Assembly: GCF_003054175.1 (NCBI RefSeq)
Contig: NZ_QBKN01000020.1
Span: 34,060 to 98,059, forward strand
Length of the DNA stretch: 64,000 nucleotides
Reading direction: 5' to 3'
DNA from: Allosediminivita pacifica
GTDB taxonomy: Bacteria > Pseudomonadota > Alphaproteobacteria > Rhodobacterales > Rhodobacteraceae
The notes below the pieces were generated by a model that ran no database searches, was not told the DNA's origin, and saw only the letters and a list, made by a program, of their open reading frames with translations. This document shows, piece by piece, positions 43,407 through 52,447 of this stretch. Made by a program: the position numbers and the translations under genes. Numbering within the stretch: the stretch's first letter is position 1; each line of letters starts with the position of its first letter.

Positions 43407-43933
43407 GCAGCGGCGTGCGCCATATGCCCCGTACGGTCCTTCGGACCGAGCGGCTTGTATTGCGGCGCCCGCAGGCGGGCGACCTGTCCGCCTTCATTGC
43501 CTATGCGACCTCGGACCGGGCGCGTTTCGTGCTTGGCCCCTTCGACGAGAGCCGCGCCTTCGACAAGTTCGCCTCCATGTCCGGTCACTGGGACCTGCGC
43601 GGCTTCGGGCGCTACGTGATCGAGCACGATGGCCGGCCGGTAGGCCATGTCGGGCCCCTGCAGATGCGGGCGGGCACGGTGCCCGAGATGACGTGGTCGC
43701 TCTGGCAGGACGCGGCCGAGGGCCGTGGCATCGCCACCGAGGCCACGCGCGCCGTCGTGGCGCATCTGCTGGAGGATTGCGGCTGGCCCGAGCTGATCAT
43801 GCGGGTGCTGCCCGAGAACGCGGCCTCGCTGCGGGTGGCCGAGCGCCTTGGCGCGCAGCGCACCGACAAGCCCGCGCCGGAGTGGTATCCCGGCGCCCTG
43901 ACCTTCCGCGTGTCGCGGGAGATGGCAGCATGA
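43403..43933 (+). CDS. GNAT-family N-acetyltransferase 1
   Basis: A 176-residue acetyltransferase of the RimJ/RimL type: TVLRTERLVLRRPQAGDLSA at the start, the acetyl-CoA binding turn AEGRGIATEATRAVVAHLLE, and the C-terminal ENAASLRVAERLGAQRT. It is the first of five adjacent paralogues and starts inside the ffh stop codon, so it is co-translated with Ffh. The acceptor is unknown. Confidence 0.88.
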   Translation: MSSGVRHMPRTVLRTERLVLRRPQAGDLSAFIAYATSDRARFVLGPFDESRAFDKFASMSGHWDLRGFGRYVIEHDGRPVGHVGPLQMRAGTVPEMTWSLWQDAAEGRGIATEATRAVVAHLLEDCGWPELIMRVLPENAASLRVAERLGAQRTDKPAPEWYPGALTFRVSREMAA

Positions 43934-44466
43934 GCGCACCCGTCCTGGAAACCCGGCGGCTTCGGCTGCGCGGCCATGTCCTGTCGGACATGGAGCCGCT
44001 TTGCGCGCTTCTGGCCAGCGACCGGTCGCGTTTCATGGACGGGCCATATTCGAGGCGCGAGGCCTGGATCATGATCGCTGCCGACGCGGGAAGCTGGGAT
44101 CTTCTCGGCTTCGGCGGCTGGGGTATTGAGACCCGCGAGGGCGCCTTCCTCGGGCAGATCGCCATCGGCAAACCTCCGCATTTCCCCGAGGTGGAGCTGG
44201 GTTGGATGCTGGTCGAAGGTGCCGAGGGGCATGGCTATGCCACCGAGGCAGCCATGGCGGCGCTGGACTGGGCCTGGTCCGAGCGCGGCTTGCCGACGCT
44301 GGTGAGCTATGTCGATCCGGGGAACGCCCGGTCGCGGGCGCTGGCCGAGCGGCTTGGCGCCGTGGTGGACACGCAGGCTGCGCGCCCCGAGGGAGAGACC
44401 GCGACGCAGACAGTCGTCTACCGGCACAGCCCAGATGCCGATGGCAGCCCGGAGGCCTACGCATGA
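43930..44466 (+). CDS. GNAT-family N-acetyltransferase 2
   Basis: A 178-residue RimJ/RimL-like acetyltransferase: PVLETRRLRLRGHVLSDMEP, SRFMDGPYSRREAWIMIAAD, the CoA loop VEGAEGHGYATEAAMAALDW, and DPGNARSRALAERLGAVVD. It begins with an ATGA overlap with the previous gene and ends with another. Paralogues 2, 4 and 5 share the motif R(F/Y)MxGPLSRxEAW, indicating duplication. Confidence 0.88.
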   Translation: MSAPVLETRRLRLRGHVLSDMEPLCALLASDRSRFMDGPYSRREAWIMIAADAGSWDLLGFGGWGIETREGAFLGQIAIGKPPHFPEVELGWMLVEGAEGHGYATEAAMAALDWAWSERGLPTLVSYVDPGNARSRALAERLGAVVDTQAARPEGETATQTVVYRHSPDADGSPEAYA

Positions 44467-45047
44467 GCCAACGGCAGAACTCCATGCTCGGTGCGGCGCC
44501 TTTTACCACCCACGAACAGCGTCCGCTGACCGCCGCGCCCCTTCTCGAGACGGAGCGGCTGATCCTGCGCGGGCCGCAGCCGCGCGATGCCGAGCCGATG
44601 ATGACCTTCCTGATGGACCAGGAGCGCGCCGCGGGCTTCGGCGCTTACGACAACCGGAGCGATGCCTGGCGCTGGTTCGCCCTGAACGTCGGGCACTGGC
44701 ACATTCACGGCTACGGCTATTTCTCGATCGAGATGAAGGACACGGGCGAGATGGCCGGAATCACCGGCATCTGGAATCCCGAGGGCTGGCCCGAACCCGA
44801 GGTCGGCTGGGTCGTCTTCGACGGCTACGAGGGCAAGGGCATCGCCCGCGAAGGCGCCGAGCGCGCCCGCCGCTGGGCCTACGAGGATCTCGGCTTCAGC
44901 ACGCTGACCTCGAACATCGTGCCGGGCAACACCCGCTCCATCGCCCTCGCCGAGCGGATGGGCGCGCACTACGAGCGGGCCTATCTCAACCCCAACATGG
45001 GCGAGGACCTGCTCTACCGCCACCCCGGTCCCACGAGGTCCGAATGA
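44463..45047 (+). CDS. GNAT-family N-acetyltransferase 3
   Basis: A 194-residue acetyltransferase with a longer N-terminal arm (about 25 residues) before PLLETERLILRGPQPRDAEP. The CoA loop is FDGYEGKGIAREGAERARRW, followed by IVPGNTRSIALAERMGAHYE. It is coupled on both sides. It is somewhat more diverged than paralogues 2, 4 and 5 (AAGFGAYDNRSDAWRWF in place of the FMGGPLSR-type segment). Confidence 0.88.
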   Translation: MSQRQNSMLGAAPFTTHEQRPLTAAPLLETERLILRGPQPRDAEPMMTFLMDQERAAGFGAYDNRSDAWRWFALNVGHWHIHGYGYFSIEMKDTGEMAGITGIWNPEGWPEPEVGWVVFDGYEGKGIAREGAERARRWAYEDLGFSTLTSNIVPGNTRSIALAERMGAHYERAYLNPNMGEDLLYRHPGPTRSE

Positions 45048-45619
45048 TCCCGCCGATCGAGCAGCATCGCCCCGGCCCCGGTGCCCGTGCCGCCGCCCGT
45101 CTTGGCGGCAAGGTGCCCGTGCTCGACACCACGCGGCTGCAGTTGCGCGGGCCGCGGATCTACGATTTCGGCGCCTTCGCCGCGATCCTCTGCTCGGACC
45201 GGGCGGAATACATGGGCGGGCCGCTGTCGCGCCCCGAGGCCTGGGCTGAGTTCGCCAACTATACGGCGCTCTGGATGCTGCATGGGCACGGCCTCTGGAC
45301 GATCGACTGCCAGTTCGGCCCCTCCTGCGGCTTTGTCCTGCTGGGGTACGAATACGACGACCCCGAAGCGGAGCTGGGCGTCTTCCTGACGGAAGATGCC
45401 GAGGGGCAGGGCTTTGCGCAGGAGGCCGCAGAGGCCGTGCGCACCTACGCCTTCGAGACGCTCGACTGGGAGAGCGTCGTGTCCTACGTGGATGCCTCCA
45501 ATACCCGCTGCGTCGCGCTGATGGAGCGCCTGGGCGCCTTTCGCGACGCGCAATCCGAGGCCGCCATGGGCCGCGGAACCCTCGTGTTCCGCCATGTTCC
45601 GGCCGGGGGAGGTGCGTGA
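45044..45619 (+). CDS. GNAT-family N-acetyltransferase 4
   Basis: A 191-residue acetyltransferase: PVLDTTRLQLRGPRIYDFGA, EYMGGPLSRPEAWAEFANYT, CoA loop TEDAEGQGFAQEAAEAVRTY, and DASNTRCVALMERLGAFRD. It has about 20 low-complexity residues before the domain. It starts in an ATGA overlap and ends at the TGATG junction with paralogue 5. Confidence 0.88.
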   Translation: MIPPIEQHRPGPGARAAARLGGKVPVLDTTRLQLRGPRIYDFGAFAAILCSDRAEYMGGPLSRPEAWAEFANYTALWMLHGHGLWTIDCQFGPSCGFVLLGYEYDDPEAELGVFLTEDAEGQGFAQEAAEAVRTYAFETLDWESVVSYVDASNTRCVALMERLGAFRDAQSEAAMGRGTLVFRHVPAGGGA

Positions 45620-46221
45620 TGGCGCTCGACATTCCCGTGCTGGAGACCGGACGACTGGTGCTGCGGGCGCCCGAGCCCGAGGACTACCCCGACTTCAAGG
45701 CAACCTTCGCCTCGTACCGGTCGCGTTTCATGGGCGGCCCGCTGAATGCCTACGAGGCCTGGATGCTCTACGCCGCCGAGATCGGCCACTGGGAGATCCG
45801 CGGCTTCGGCATGTGGATGGTCCACCTGAAAGCGACCGGCGAGACCGTGGGCATGGCGGGCGGCTGGTTTCCCGCCAAGTGGCCCGAGCGCGAGATCGCC
45901 TGGATCATCTGGCCCGACCGCGGGGGACAGGGCTTTGCCCTCGAGGCGACGCAGCGGGTGCGCCGGTATTTCTTCGAGGAAAAGGGCTGGGACGGCGCGG
46001 TCAGCTACATCGATCCCAAGAACCTCGACAGCATCCGGCTGGCCGAGCGGCTTGGGGCGACCAAGGACCATGCCGCGCCGGGCGTCGACGGCAACGACGC
46101 CGTCTACCGCCACCCGGCGCCCGCCCGGTTGCAGGGTACGCAGCTGGCGCATGGCATCGACATGGAAATCGCGCATTACGCCGATCCCCTTTTCAAACCG
46201 AGAGGCTGGGCTATTGACTGA
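45619..46221 (+). CDS. GNAT-family N-acetyltransferase 5
   Basis: A 200-residue acetyltransferase: PVLETGRLVLRAPEPEDYPD, SRFMGGPLNAYEAWMLYAAE, the CoA loop in RGGQGFALEATQRVRRYFFE, and DPKNLDSIRLAERLGATKD. An extra tail of about 30 residues (QLAHGIDMEIAHYADPLFKP) is not part of the fold. The start is at the TGATG junction; a GTG one codon earlier is possible. The chorismate mutase gene follows after 7 bases. Confidence 0.87.
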   Translation: MALDIPVLETGRLVLRAPEPEDYPDFKATFASYRSRFMGGPLNAYEAWMLYAAEIGHWEIRGFGMWMVHLKATGETVGMAGGWFPAKWPEREIAWIIWPDRGGQGFALEATQRVRRYFFEEKGWDGAVSYIDPKNLDSIRLAERLGATKDHAAPGVDGNDAVYRHPAPARLQGTQLAHGIDMEIAHYADPLFKPRGWAID

Positions 46222-46228
46222 GACCCCC

Positions 46229-46525
46229 ATGACGGACGATACGGCGCGCGCCGCCGAGCTCCTCAAGGAGCACCGCGACAGCATCGACCGGCTCGACGCG
46301 ATCCTCGTCTTCACGCTGGCCGAACGGTTCAAGCACACGCAGGCCGTGGGTGCGCTGAAAGCGCATCACGACCTCCCGCCATCCGACCCCGCGCGCGAGG
46401 AGACTCAGATCGCGCGGCTCCAGGATTTGGCATCCCGGGCTGATCTGGACCCGGAATTCGCCAAGAAGTTCCTGAATTTCATCATTCAGGAAGTGATCCA
46501 GCACCACCGGCGCCAGCAGCCATGA
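46229..46525 (+). CDS. Chorismate mutase (AroQ class)
   Basis: A 98-residue all-helical enzyme that rearranges chorismate to prephenate for phenylalanine and tyrosine. Active-site residues are in [39 protein letters not shown] and [17 protein letters not shown]. It stands alone, without a fused dehydratase or dehydrogenase. The ATG at 46229 is preferred; a TTG five codons upstream overlaps the acetyltransferase stop. rpsP follows 43 bases later. Confidence 0.9.
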   Translation: MTDDTARAAELLKEHRDSIDRLDAILVFTLAERFKHTQAVGALKAHHDLPPSDPAREETQIARLQDLASRADLDPEFAKKFLNFIIQEVIQHHRRQQP

Positions 46526-46568
46526 CGGCCGCGCCGCAGACCACGCCATTCGAACAAGGAGACACTCA

Positions 46569-46931
46569 ATGGCCCTGAAGATCCGACTCGCCCGTGGCGG
46601 CTCCAAGAAGCGCCCCCACTACAGCATCGTCGTTGCCGATTCGCGTATGCCGCGCGACGGCCGCTTCATCGAGAAGATCGGCACCTACAACCCGCTTCTT
46701 CCCAAGGACAGCCCGGACCGCGTCAAGATGGACGTGGATCGCGCCAAGCACTGGATCGAGCACGGCGCCCAGGTGACCGACCGCGTGTCGCGCTTCCTCG
46801 AGAGCTCGGGCGACATCGAGAAGAAAGAGCGTCACAACTACAAGAAAGGCACCCCGGGCAAGAAAGCCCAGGAGCGCGCCAAGGAGCGTGAAGCCAAGGC
46901 AGCCGAAGTCGCATCGGCCGACGCAGAGTGA
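46569..46931 (+). CDS. rpsP: 30S ribosomal protein S16
   Basis: A 120-residue S16: [40 protein letters not shown] and [20 protein letters not shown] are the conserved core; a Lys/Glu/Ala-rich tail of about 35 residues is typical of alphaproteobacteria. A strong AAGGAG site precedes the ATG. It opens the rpsP-rimM-trmD-rplS cluster. Confidence 0.97.
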   Translation: MALKIRLARGGSKKRPHYSIVVADSRMPRDGRFIEKIGTYNPLLPKDSPDRVKMDVDRAKHWIEHGAQVTDRVSRFLESSGDIEKKERHNYKKGTPGKKAQERAKEREAKAAEVASADAE

Positions 46932-46989
46932 TCGCGTTCCCGGCCCGCCGCTCTGACGCGGGTCGGGCGCCATTCGCGGGGTCCGCGCC

Positions 46990-47142
46990 ATGATGCGCCT
47001 GTTCCGACTGGCCGTCCTGTTGTTCGTGGCCTTTGTCGCGGGGATCTTCTACGAGAGGAGTTCCCGGCGCGAGGAATGTGCGATAGTTGGCGGCGACTGG
47101 CGTGCCAGCGGCCTTTGTACCTATGAGGTAAGCGATGGATGA
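46990..47142 (+). CDS. 50-residue membrane-anchored protein between rpsP and rimM
   Basis: A short reading frame ([20 protein letters not shown]) with one N-terminal hydrophobic helix, then a charged stretch ERSSRREE and a cysteine pair in [18 protein letters not shown]. The design, a signal anchor followed by C-x3-GG-x-W-x4-G-x-C, resembles small proteins seen at this locus in related bacteria, as far as I recall. Its stop overlaps the rimM start by eight bases, which supports translation. Function is unknown; the two cysteines could form a periplasmic disulfide. Confidence 0.65.
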   Translation: MMRLFRLAVLLFVAFVAGIFYERSSRREECAIVGGDWRASGLCTYEVSDG

Positions 47143-47641
47143 TCGCGTCTGTGTCGCGGCCATCGCCGGCGCCTTCGGGGTTGCCGGCGAGGTCCGCCTG
47201 AAAAGCTTCACCGCCGAACCGGCGGCGGTGGCCGACTACGCCCCGCTGACCAGCGAGGACGGCGCGCGCAGCTTCGAGGTGGAGCTGATGCGCGAGATCA
47301 AAGGCGGGTTTGCCGCCCTGCTGAGCGGGGTCGAAACCAAGGAGCAGGCCGATGCCCTGCGCGGGCTGCGGCTTTATGCGCCTCGCGATCGCCTGCCCTC
47401 GCTTCCCGACGACGAATTCTACCATGCCGACCTGATCGGGGTGGCGGTCTACGACACCGGCGGCGCGCCGCTGGGCAAGGTCCGTGCCGTGCTGAACCAC
47501 GGGGCCACGGACCTCCTGGAACTGCACGTGCCGGGGCAATCGCGCACGGTGCTGCTTCCCTTCACGCGAGAGGCCGTGCCGACCGTCGACCTCACCGCGG
47601 GCCGGATCGTCGCCGATCCGCCCGAGGGTCTGCTGGACTGA
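47135..47641 (+). CDS. rimM: Ribosome maturation factor RimM
   Basis: RimM helps mature the 30S head domain and binds S19. The 168-residue protein has the N-terminal RimM barrel ([20 protein letters not shown]) and the C-terminal PRC barrel ([38 protein letters not shown]). Its ATG overlaps the small upstream gene. trmD normally follows at once but here is separated by about 1.4 kb. Confidence 0.95.
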   Translation: MDDRVCVAAIAGAFGVAGEVRLKSFTAEPAAVADYAPLTSEDGARSFEVELMREIKGGFAALLSGVETKEQADALRGLRLYAPRDRLPSLPDDEFYHADLIGVAVYDTGGAPLGKVRAVLNHGATDLLELHVPGQSRTVLLPFTREAVPTVDLTAGRIVADPPEGLLD

Positions 47642-47782
47642 ATCAGCGTCGCGTCCCGTATGATCGGCTGCGCGGATTTCCGCCGGATCCGGGACCTGCC
47701 GGCCGGGAGTCGTGAGCGCGCGGGAACCGCCGTCGGAGCCGGTGCGTTGTTGCTCGGATTTTTGCGGAAAACCCGCGGAACA

Positions 47783-48976
47783 ATGAAGCATCACGATCCG
47801 AAGGCCCGATTTGCAGACCACGTTACCGGCGGAAATTTCGCTTCACACTCTGGCCCGGTGCTCGGCATGAGCGGCCAGCCTGTCTACATTGCGAGCCTCG
47901 CCATGGTTCCGGCCATGGCAGCCGTGCTCATGCCACAGGGCGGCGGCGCATCCCCGGTGCTGCTTGGTCTGGCGGGCGCGGGCGGGCTGTGGGCGATGGT
48001 CTCCAGCCTGACCGGCGGGCTCTCGCTTGCGACCGGTCCGGGCAGGTTGCTGCGTCCCGCGGCCCCGCGGATGGTTGGCTCGATGCTCTCCCTGCCCAGC
48101 CCCGAGGTACAAAAGACTTTGCTCGCAGCGGCGGTTGCCGAGGGCCGTGGCGACGGCACCCCCGGCACTTCAAGCGACAAGCCCGCGAGACGCGGCCGGC
48201 TTCTGCAGCGGATGCTTGGTCTCTGGGGCCACAGATCTGTCGAAAGTCTTTCCCGGGGAGAGGTCCTTGAGCTCTACGCACTGTTCCGACTGCTCGAAGC
48301 CGACAAGGCGTTGGCCGGTGACCTGGCCCGCCTTTTCCATCGGCCGGATGCCGTGCTGGCTCTGCGCGACCAACTTGATGCGTATGGCGGCCTGTCCGAG
48401 CGCTGTCGGCAGGACCTGACCCTCGCAACGACAGATCTGCTGTGGCAAGCAGGCCAGGCCACCGGAAGCCTGATCGGGCTCGAAAGTCTCTGCGTCGATG
48501 ATCCGGACCTGTGGCACCACGTTGTGCTGGCCCATGACGCGACCGATCCAGCGTCTCGGGCCACTGCGCTTTGGTGCGTGCGGCAGCCCGGCTGCGATCG
48601 GTCGACCGTTGCCGCCTACCTTTCCGGTATCGCCCGCACGCGCGCACTGAGCGCCGCGGCACGGCGCGGTGACCACGAATTCTGCGAGGCAATTGCAGTG
48701 GTACTGCGTCAGTGGCGTGATGAGATCTACGCACGCGACAGGATCGGACTGGCCCCGGCCGAAATCGGGGGCGGGGCGGACGCAGACTTCGCGCGCGAGC
48801 TCGACACTCTTGCAGAGAAAACCGGGGCACCCAGGCTTCCCGCCCCCGAGGGCCTGTCAGCGCATCACGCGGGGCGGGCGCCTCAGCCGCGTCCCGCCTG
48901 GTGCCCGACCACCGGCCTGCTGATCTCGGCACCGAGACCCGCGGACTACCGGCCCATGCAGCCCGCCGCCGCCTGA
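47783..48976 (+). CDS. Protein of unknown function between rimM and trmD
   Basis: A 397-residue protein that I do not recognise. Residues about 30-80 hold two hydrophobic helices (VYIASLAMVPAMAAVLMPQG and PVLLGLAGAGGLWAMVSSLT); the remaining 300 residues look soluble and helical, with RGEVLELYALFRLLEADKAL, LTLATTDLLWQAGQATGSLI and a proline-rich end. There is no obvious catalytic motif, coiled coil or repeat. The start at 47783 is a guess with a weak ribosome binding site; the frame is open from 47660. It splits the usual rimM-trmD pair, which points to a later insertion. Base composition by eye is like that of the neighbours, with a slightly less biased codon use. Confidence 0.65.
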   Translation: MKHHDPKARFADHVTGGNFASHSGPVLGMSGQPVYIASLAMVPAMAAVLMPQGGGASPVLLGLAGAGGLWAMVSSLTGGLSLATGPGRLLRPAAPRMVGSMLSLPSPEVQKTLLAAAVAEGRGDGTPGTSSDKPARRGRLLQRMLGLWGHRSVESLSRGEVLELYALFRLLEADKALAGDLARLFHRPDAVLALRDQLDAYGGLSERCRQDLTLATTDLLWQAGQATGSLIGLESLCVDDPDLWHHVVLAHDATDPASRATALWCVRQPGCDRSTVAAYLSGIARTRALSAAARRGDHEFCEAIAVVLRQWRDEIYARDRIGLAPAEIGGGADADFARELDTLAEKTGAPRLPAPEGLSAHHAGRAPQPRPAWCPTTGLLISAPRPADYRPMQPAAA

Positions 48977-49045
48977 AGCCGGCAGGCTTTACGGCACCAC
49001 GGGTGGGCAGTAGACACGGCGCGCAGCATTCGCCGGAGCCCCCAG

Positions 49046-49855
49046 ATGTCAGATACGCCCTCCCGGTCGCACGGGCGCAAGGCCATCCGCCCCTCACTCC
49101 AGCCGCGGGATCTCATGTCCCCTGGGGCGGAGTTGGCGCGGGCTTGGCGGGCACAGGTCGTCACGCTCTTTCCGGAGGCCTTTCCGGGGACACTGGGGCT
49201 CTCTCTGACCGGAAAGGCCCTGAAGGATGGGCTGTGGCAGCTCGATACCGTGGGTCTTCGCGAGTTCGGCGAGGGGCGCCACCGGAACGTGGACGATACA
49301 CCGACGGGCGGCGGCGCCGGCATGGTTCTTCGCGCCGACGTCATGGCGCGCGCGCTCGACAGTGCGCGGGCCCGCATGCCCGAGCAGGCGCCGATTCTCT
49401 ATCTTTCGCCCCGTGGTCGCCCGTTCGACCAGGCGATGGCGCGCGATTTGGCGCGCACCCAGGGCGCGACGCTGATCTGCGGCCGGTTCGAGGGGCTCGA
49501 CCAGCGCGTGATCGACGCCTATGGCATGACCGAGGTGAGCCTGGGCGATTTCGTCATGACGGGTGGTGAAATCGGGGCCCAGGCCATGCTCGACGCGACC
49601 ATCAGGCTCTTGCCCGGGGTACTTGGGAATTCCGCCTCGACCGAGGAAGAGAGCTTTTCCAGCGGTCTTCTGGAGCATCCCCAGTACACGCGCCCGACCG
49701 AATGGCGCGGGCACGCGGTGCCGGATGTGCTGCTATCCGGGCACCACGGGGAGATCGAGAAGTGGCGGCAGGCGCAAGCCGAGGGCCTGACCGAGGCACG
49801 CCGCCCCGACCTCTGGGAGGCCTTCCTTCGCCGCAAGGGCAGCGGTCAAGGCTGA
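49046..49855 (+). CDS. trmD: tRNA (guanine-N1)-methyltransferase
   Basis: TrmD methylates G37 in tRNAs with G36, preventing frameshifts. The 269-residue protein has the SPOUT knot: VVTLFPEAFPGTLGLSLTGK, DDTPTGGGAGMVLRADV, LICGRFEGLDQRVID, and LGDFVMTGGEIGAQAMLDA. The first 30 residues (SRSHGRKAIRPSLQPRDLM) are an N-terminal extension that I regard as typical of Rhodobacteraceae, so I keep the ATG at 49046. The gene is cut off from rplS by an oppositely oriented chemoreceptor gene. Confidence 0.96.
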   Translation: MSDTPSRSHGRKAIRPSLQPRDLMSPGAELARAWRAQVVTLFPEAFPGTLGLSLTGKALKDGLWQLDTVGLREFGEGRHRNVDDTPTGGGAGMVLRADVMARALDSARARMPEQAPILYLSPRGRPFDQAMARDLARTQGATLICGRFEGLDQRVIDAYGMTEVSLGDFVMTGGEIGAQAMLDATIRLLPGVLGNSASTEEESFSSGLLEHPQYTRPTEWRGHAVPDVLLSGHHGEIEKWRQAQAEGLTEARRPDLWEAFLRRKGSGQG

Positions 49856-49880
49856 CACCGGCGGCCCCGCGGTGCGGCAC

Positions 49881-51692
49881 TCAGGCAGCGCGTGAGCTCA
49901 CGGCCCGGCCGGTTGCCTCTCCCTCCGCGGCGTCATGGTGCGAGAAGCTGTCGAGCGTATGCGCCAGCGCGCGCGCCTCGGACTGCAATTCCTGGCTGGC
50001 GCCGTCGGCTTCGGCCGCGAGCGCGGCGCTTTCCTGGGTCGCCACATCGAGCTGCTGCATGCCGACGTTGATCTCGGACATGCTGCGGGCCTGTCCCTCG
50101 ACATCCGTCGCGATGGCGGAGACGAGCGATCCAAGGGCGTGCACCTTCTCGAGCACCTGGACGATTGAGGTTCCCGTGTCGCGGACCAGCTGGCTGCCGT
50201 CTCGGACCTGGTTGACGGTGGACTGGACGAGATTGCGGATCTCGCCGGCTGAATCCGAGGCCCGATGCGCCAGCCCGCGCACTTCGGTGGCGACCACCGA
50301 GAACCCCTTGCCCGCCTCGCCGGCGCGCGCGGCCTCGACCCCGGCATTCAGCGCCAGAAGGTTGGTCTGGAAGGCGATGTCCTCGATCACCTCGACGATG
50401 CGGCCGATCTGGTCCGACGCGGCCTCGACCTCGGCAATGGCGGCGACGGCGCGATCCAGAACTGCGCCGCTTTCCCGCGACAGCTCGCGACTTTCGCCGG
50501 CAAGGCCATCTGCCTCGGAGGCGCGGGTCGCGATCTGATCCCCCGACTGGGTGAGAAGGTCGAGCCCGGCCACGGTTTCCTCGAGAGAAGCGGCCTGCTT
50601 TTCGACCCGGAGGGAGAGATCGTTGGACATGCTGCCGATGCGGCTGGCCGTGCTTTCGACATTGGCGGAAACGCGGCTGATGTCGGCCACGGCACCGGCC
50701 AGATTCTCGGCCACGGCGTTGAAATCCCTGCGAAGGCGTTCGTATTCGGGCGGGAAGCCAGCCGCCTGCGGTATACGACAGCCGAGGTCCTTGTCCGCGA
50801 GGCGCGACATGCTCTGGCTCAGCGCCTCGACGGCCCGCTCCTGCTCTTCACGCCGCAGGGCGTCTTCCTCGTCGCGTAGCCGTGCATCCTTCAGGGACAG
50901 CCGGAAGCCGTCGACGGTGCTCGCGATGCGCCCCACTTCGTCGGAGCGGTCGATCCCATCCACCGGACGGTCGAGCTCGCCCTCGCTGATCCGCCTTACG
51001 GCCCTTTCGAGCCGGACCAAGGGCCGCAGCGCAAGGCGCAGTCCAAAGAAAGTGGCGAGAATGGCGAAAATCACGAATCCCGCGATTACAGCCATGGCGC
51101 TGAAACGCTGGGCCTGCAGGGCTGCGGCGATCTCGGCCTCCGCCACGCCGACGTAGAAGATGCCGATCGGCTGGTCGTTCGGCCCCATGATCGGGACATA
51201 GATCGTCAGATAGCTGTTGCCGAGAATCACGGCGCGTCCGCGAAAGATCTCGCCTTCCATCATCGAGGCGAAGACTGGATTGGAGGTTCCGAGATACGTG
51301 CCGACCGCGCGGTTGCCGTCGGGCTTCACGATGTTGGTGGTACGTCGAATGAAATCCCCCTCTGCGGGATCCCAGGCAAAGACCGTGGCGGTTTCACCCG
51401 AGATCCGGCCGACGCCGTCGATCAGCTCGTGCCCCTCGATGGCAGGCAGGTCCCCCCAGCTGACCCGTTCGATGGACCCCCCGGCATCGTAGACGGCCGT
51501 GATCCCGTCGTAGCGCTGCATGAACCTGTCCACGAGGATGCGCAGCGAGGTGTCCTGCCGCGCCTGCGCGGCCTTGACCAGCGCTTGCTCCGACTGCCGC
51601 TCAAGGGTCGCGGAAAGTGCCACCGCGGTGGCGAAGACGATCAGGATGACACCGCATGCCACCTGTAGCCGGAGGGATTTGAAACGCTTCAT
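49881..51692 (-). CDS. Methyl-accepting chemotaxis protein with Cache-type sensor
   Basis: A 603-residue receptor. Residues 10-30 are a membrane helix (VACGVILIVFATAVALSATL), 33-190 a periplasmic single-Cache-like domain (ILVDRFMQRYDGITAVYDAG, VGTYLGTSNPVFASMMEGEI, YVPIMGPNDQPIGIFYVGVA), about 195-217 a second helix, then a HAMP domain (RLALRPLVRLERAVRRISEG) and a signalling coiled coil whose tip reads QTNLLALNAGVEAARAGEAG. It would sense a small molecule outside the cell and control CheA. No CheR-binding pentapeptide is present. It lies antisense inside the trmD-rplS interval, an unusual place. I start it at MKRFKSLRLQ (51692). Confidence 0.92.
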   Translation of the reverse strand: MKRFKSLRLQVACGVILIVFATAVALSATLERQSEQALVKAAQARQDTSLRILVDRFMQRYDGITAVYDAGGSIERVSWGDLPAIEGHELIDGVGRISGETATVFAWDPAEGDFIRRTTNIVKPDGNRAVGTYLGTSNPVFASMMEGEIFRGRAVILGNSYLTIYVPIMGPNDQPIGIFYVGVAEAEIAAALQAQRFSAMAVIAGFVIFAILATFFGLRLALRPLVRLERAVRRISEGELDRPVDGIDRSDEVGRIASTVDGFRLSLKDARLRDEEDALRREEQERAVEALSQSMSRLADKDLGCRIPQAAGFPPEYERLRRDFNAVAENLAGAVADISRVSANVESTASRIGSMSNDLSLRVEKQAASLEETVAGLDLLTQSGDQIATRASEADGLAGESRELSRESGAVLDRAVAAIAEVEAASDQIGRIVEVIEDIAFQTNLLALNAGVEAARAGEAGKGFSVVATEVRGLAHRASDSAGEIRNLVQSTVNQVRDGSQLVRDTGTSIVQVLEKVHALGSLVSAIATDVEGQARSMSEINVGMQQLDVATQESAALAAEADGASQELQSEARALAHTLDSFSHHDAAEGEATGRAVSSRAA

Positions 51693-52042
51693 CGGTGCTG
51701 CCCGTTCTGCTTCAACTTGCTTCGGGCTATAGAGGCCAAATCTAAACGTGCGGTGAGCATGGCCTGACCTTTTTCGGGCGTGCCGCGGGGCAATTGACGC
51801 TTGATCAAGCGGCCTGTACCGCTTATACGGCGCGGGCCCGCCGGCGTGGCCGCGCGGGCCGATTCCGGTATGTGCCCCGCGTCGGTCTTCGACGCCCCCG
51901 TGGGCCCGCCGGAAGGCGACGAAAGGCAAAGACAGTTCGAAATCTCCGGCGGGCGCTACGGCGGACCCGGTCAGAAGACCCGGAGCTCTGGGACGGCACA
52001 AACCTTCACGGACCAACCGTGAGCTATCCAAGGAGAAGGTCG

Positions 52043-52447
52043 ATGGACCTGATTGCCCAGCTCGAGGCGGAACAGATCGCCTCGCTCGGGAAGAACATTC
52101 CCGACTTCAAGGCCGGCGACACCGTGCGCGTCGGCTACAAGGTGACCGAAGGGACGCGGACGCGTGTGCAGGCCTACGAAGGCGTCTGCATCAGCCGCAA
52201 GAACGGCGAAGGCATCGCCGGCACCTTCACGGTCCGCAAGATTTCCTTCGGCGAAGGCGTCGAGCGCGTGTTCCCGCTGTACTCGACCAACATCGAGTCC
52301 ATCGAGGTCGTGCGTCGTGGCCGTGTCCGCCGCGCCAAACTGTACTACCTGCGTTCGCGCCGCGGCAAGTCGGCCCGTATCGCCGAGAACACCAACTACA
52401 AGCCCAAGGATGACGGCAAGAAGCCGGTGCAAGGAAGCGCGACATGA
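52043..52447 (+). CDS. rplS: 50S ribosomal protein L19
   Basis: A 134-residue L19: [60 protein letters not shown] and [20 protein letters not shown] are the conserved core. AAGGAGAAGG precedes the ATG at 52043. It overlaps the L31 gene by four bases. Its promoter must lie in the 350 bases shared with the chemoreceptor gene, since the usual upstream partner trmD is cut off. Confidence 0.97.
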   Translation: MDLIAQLEAEQIASLGKNIPDFKAGDTVRVGYKVTEGTRTRVQAYEGVCISRKNGEGIAGTFTVRKISFGEGVERVFPLYSTNIESIEVVRRGRVRRAKLYYLRSRRGKSARIAENTNYKPKDDGKKPVQGSAT

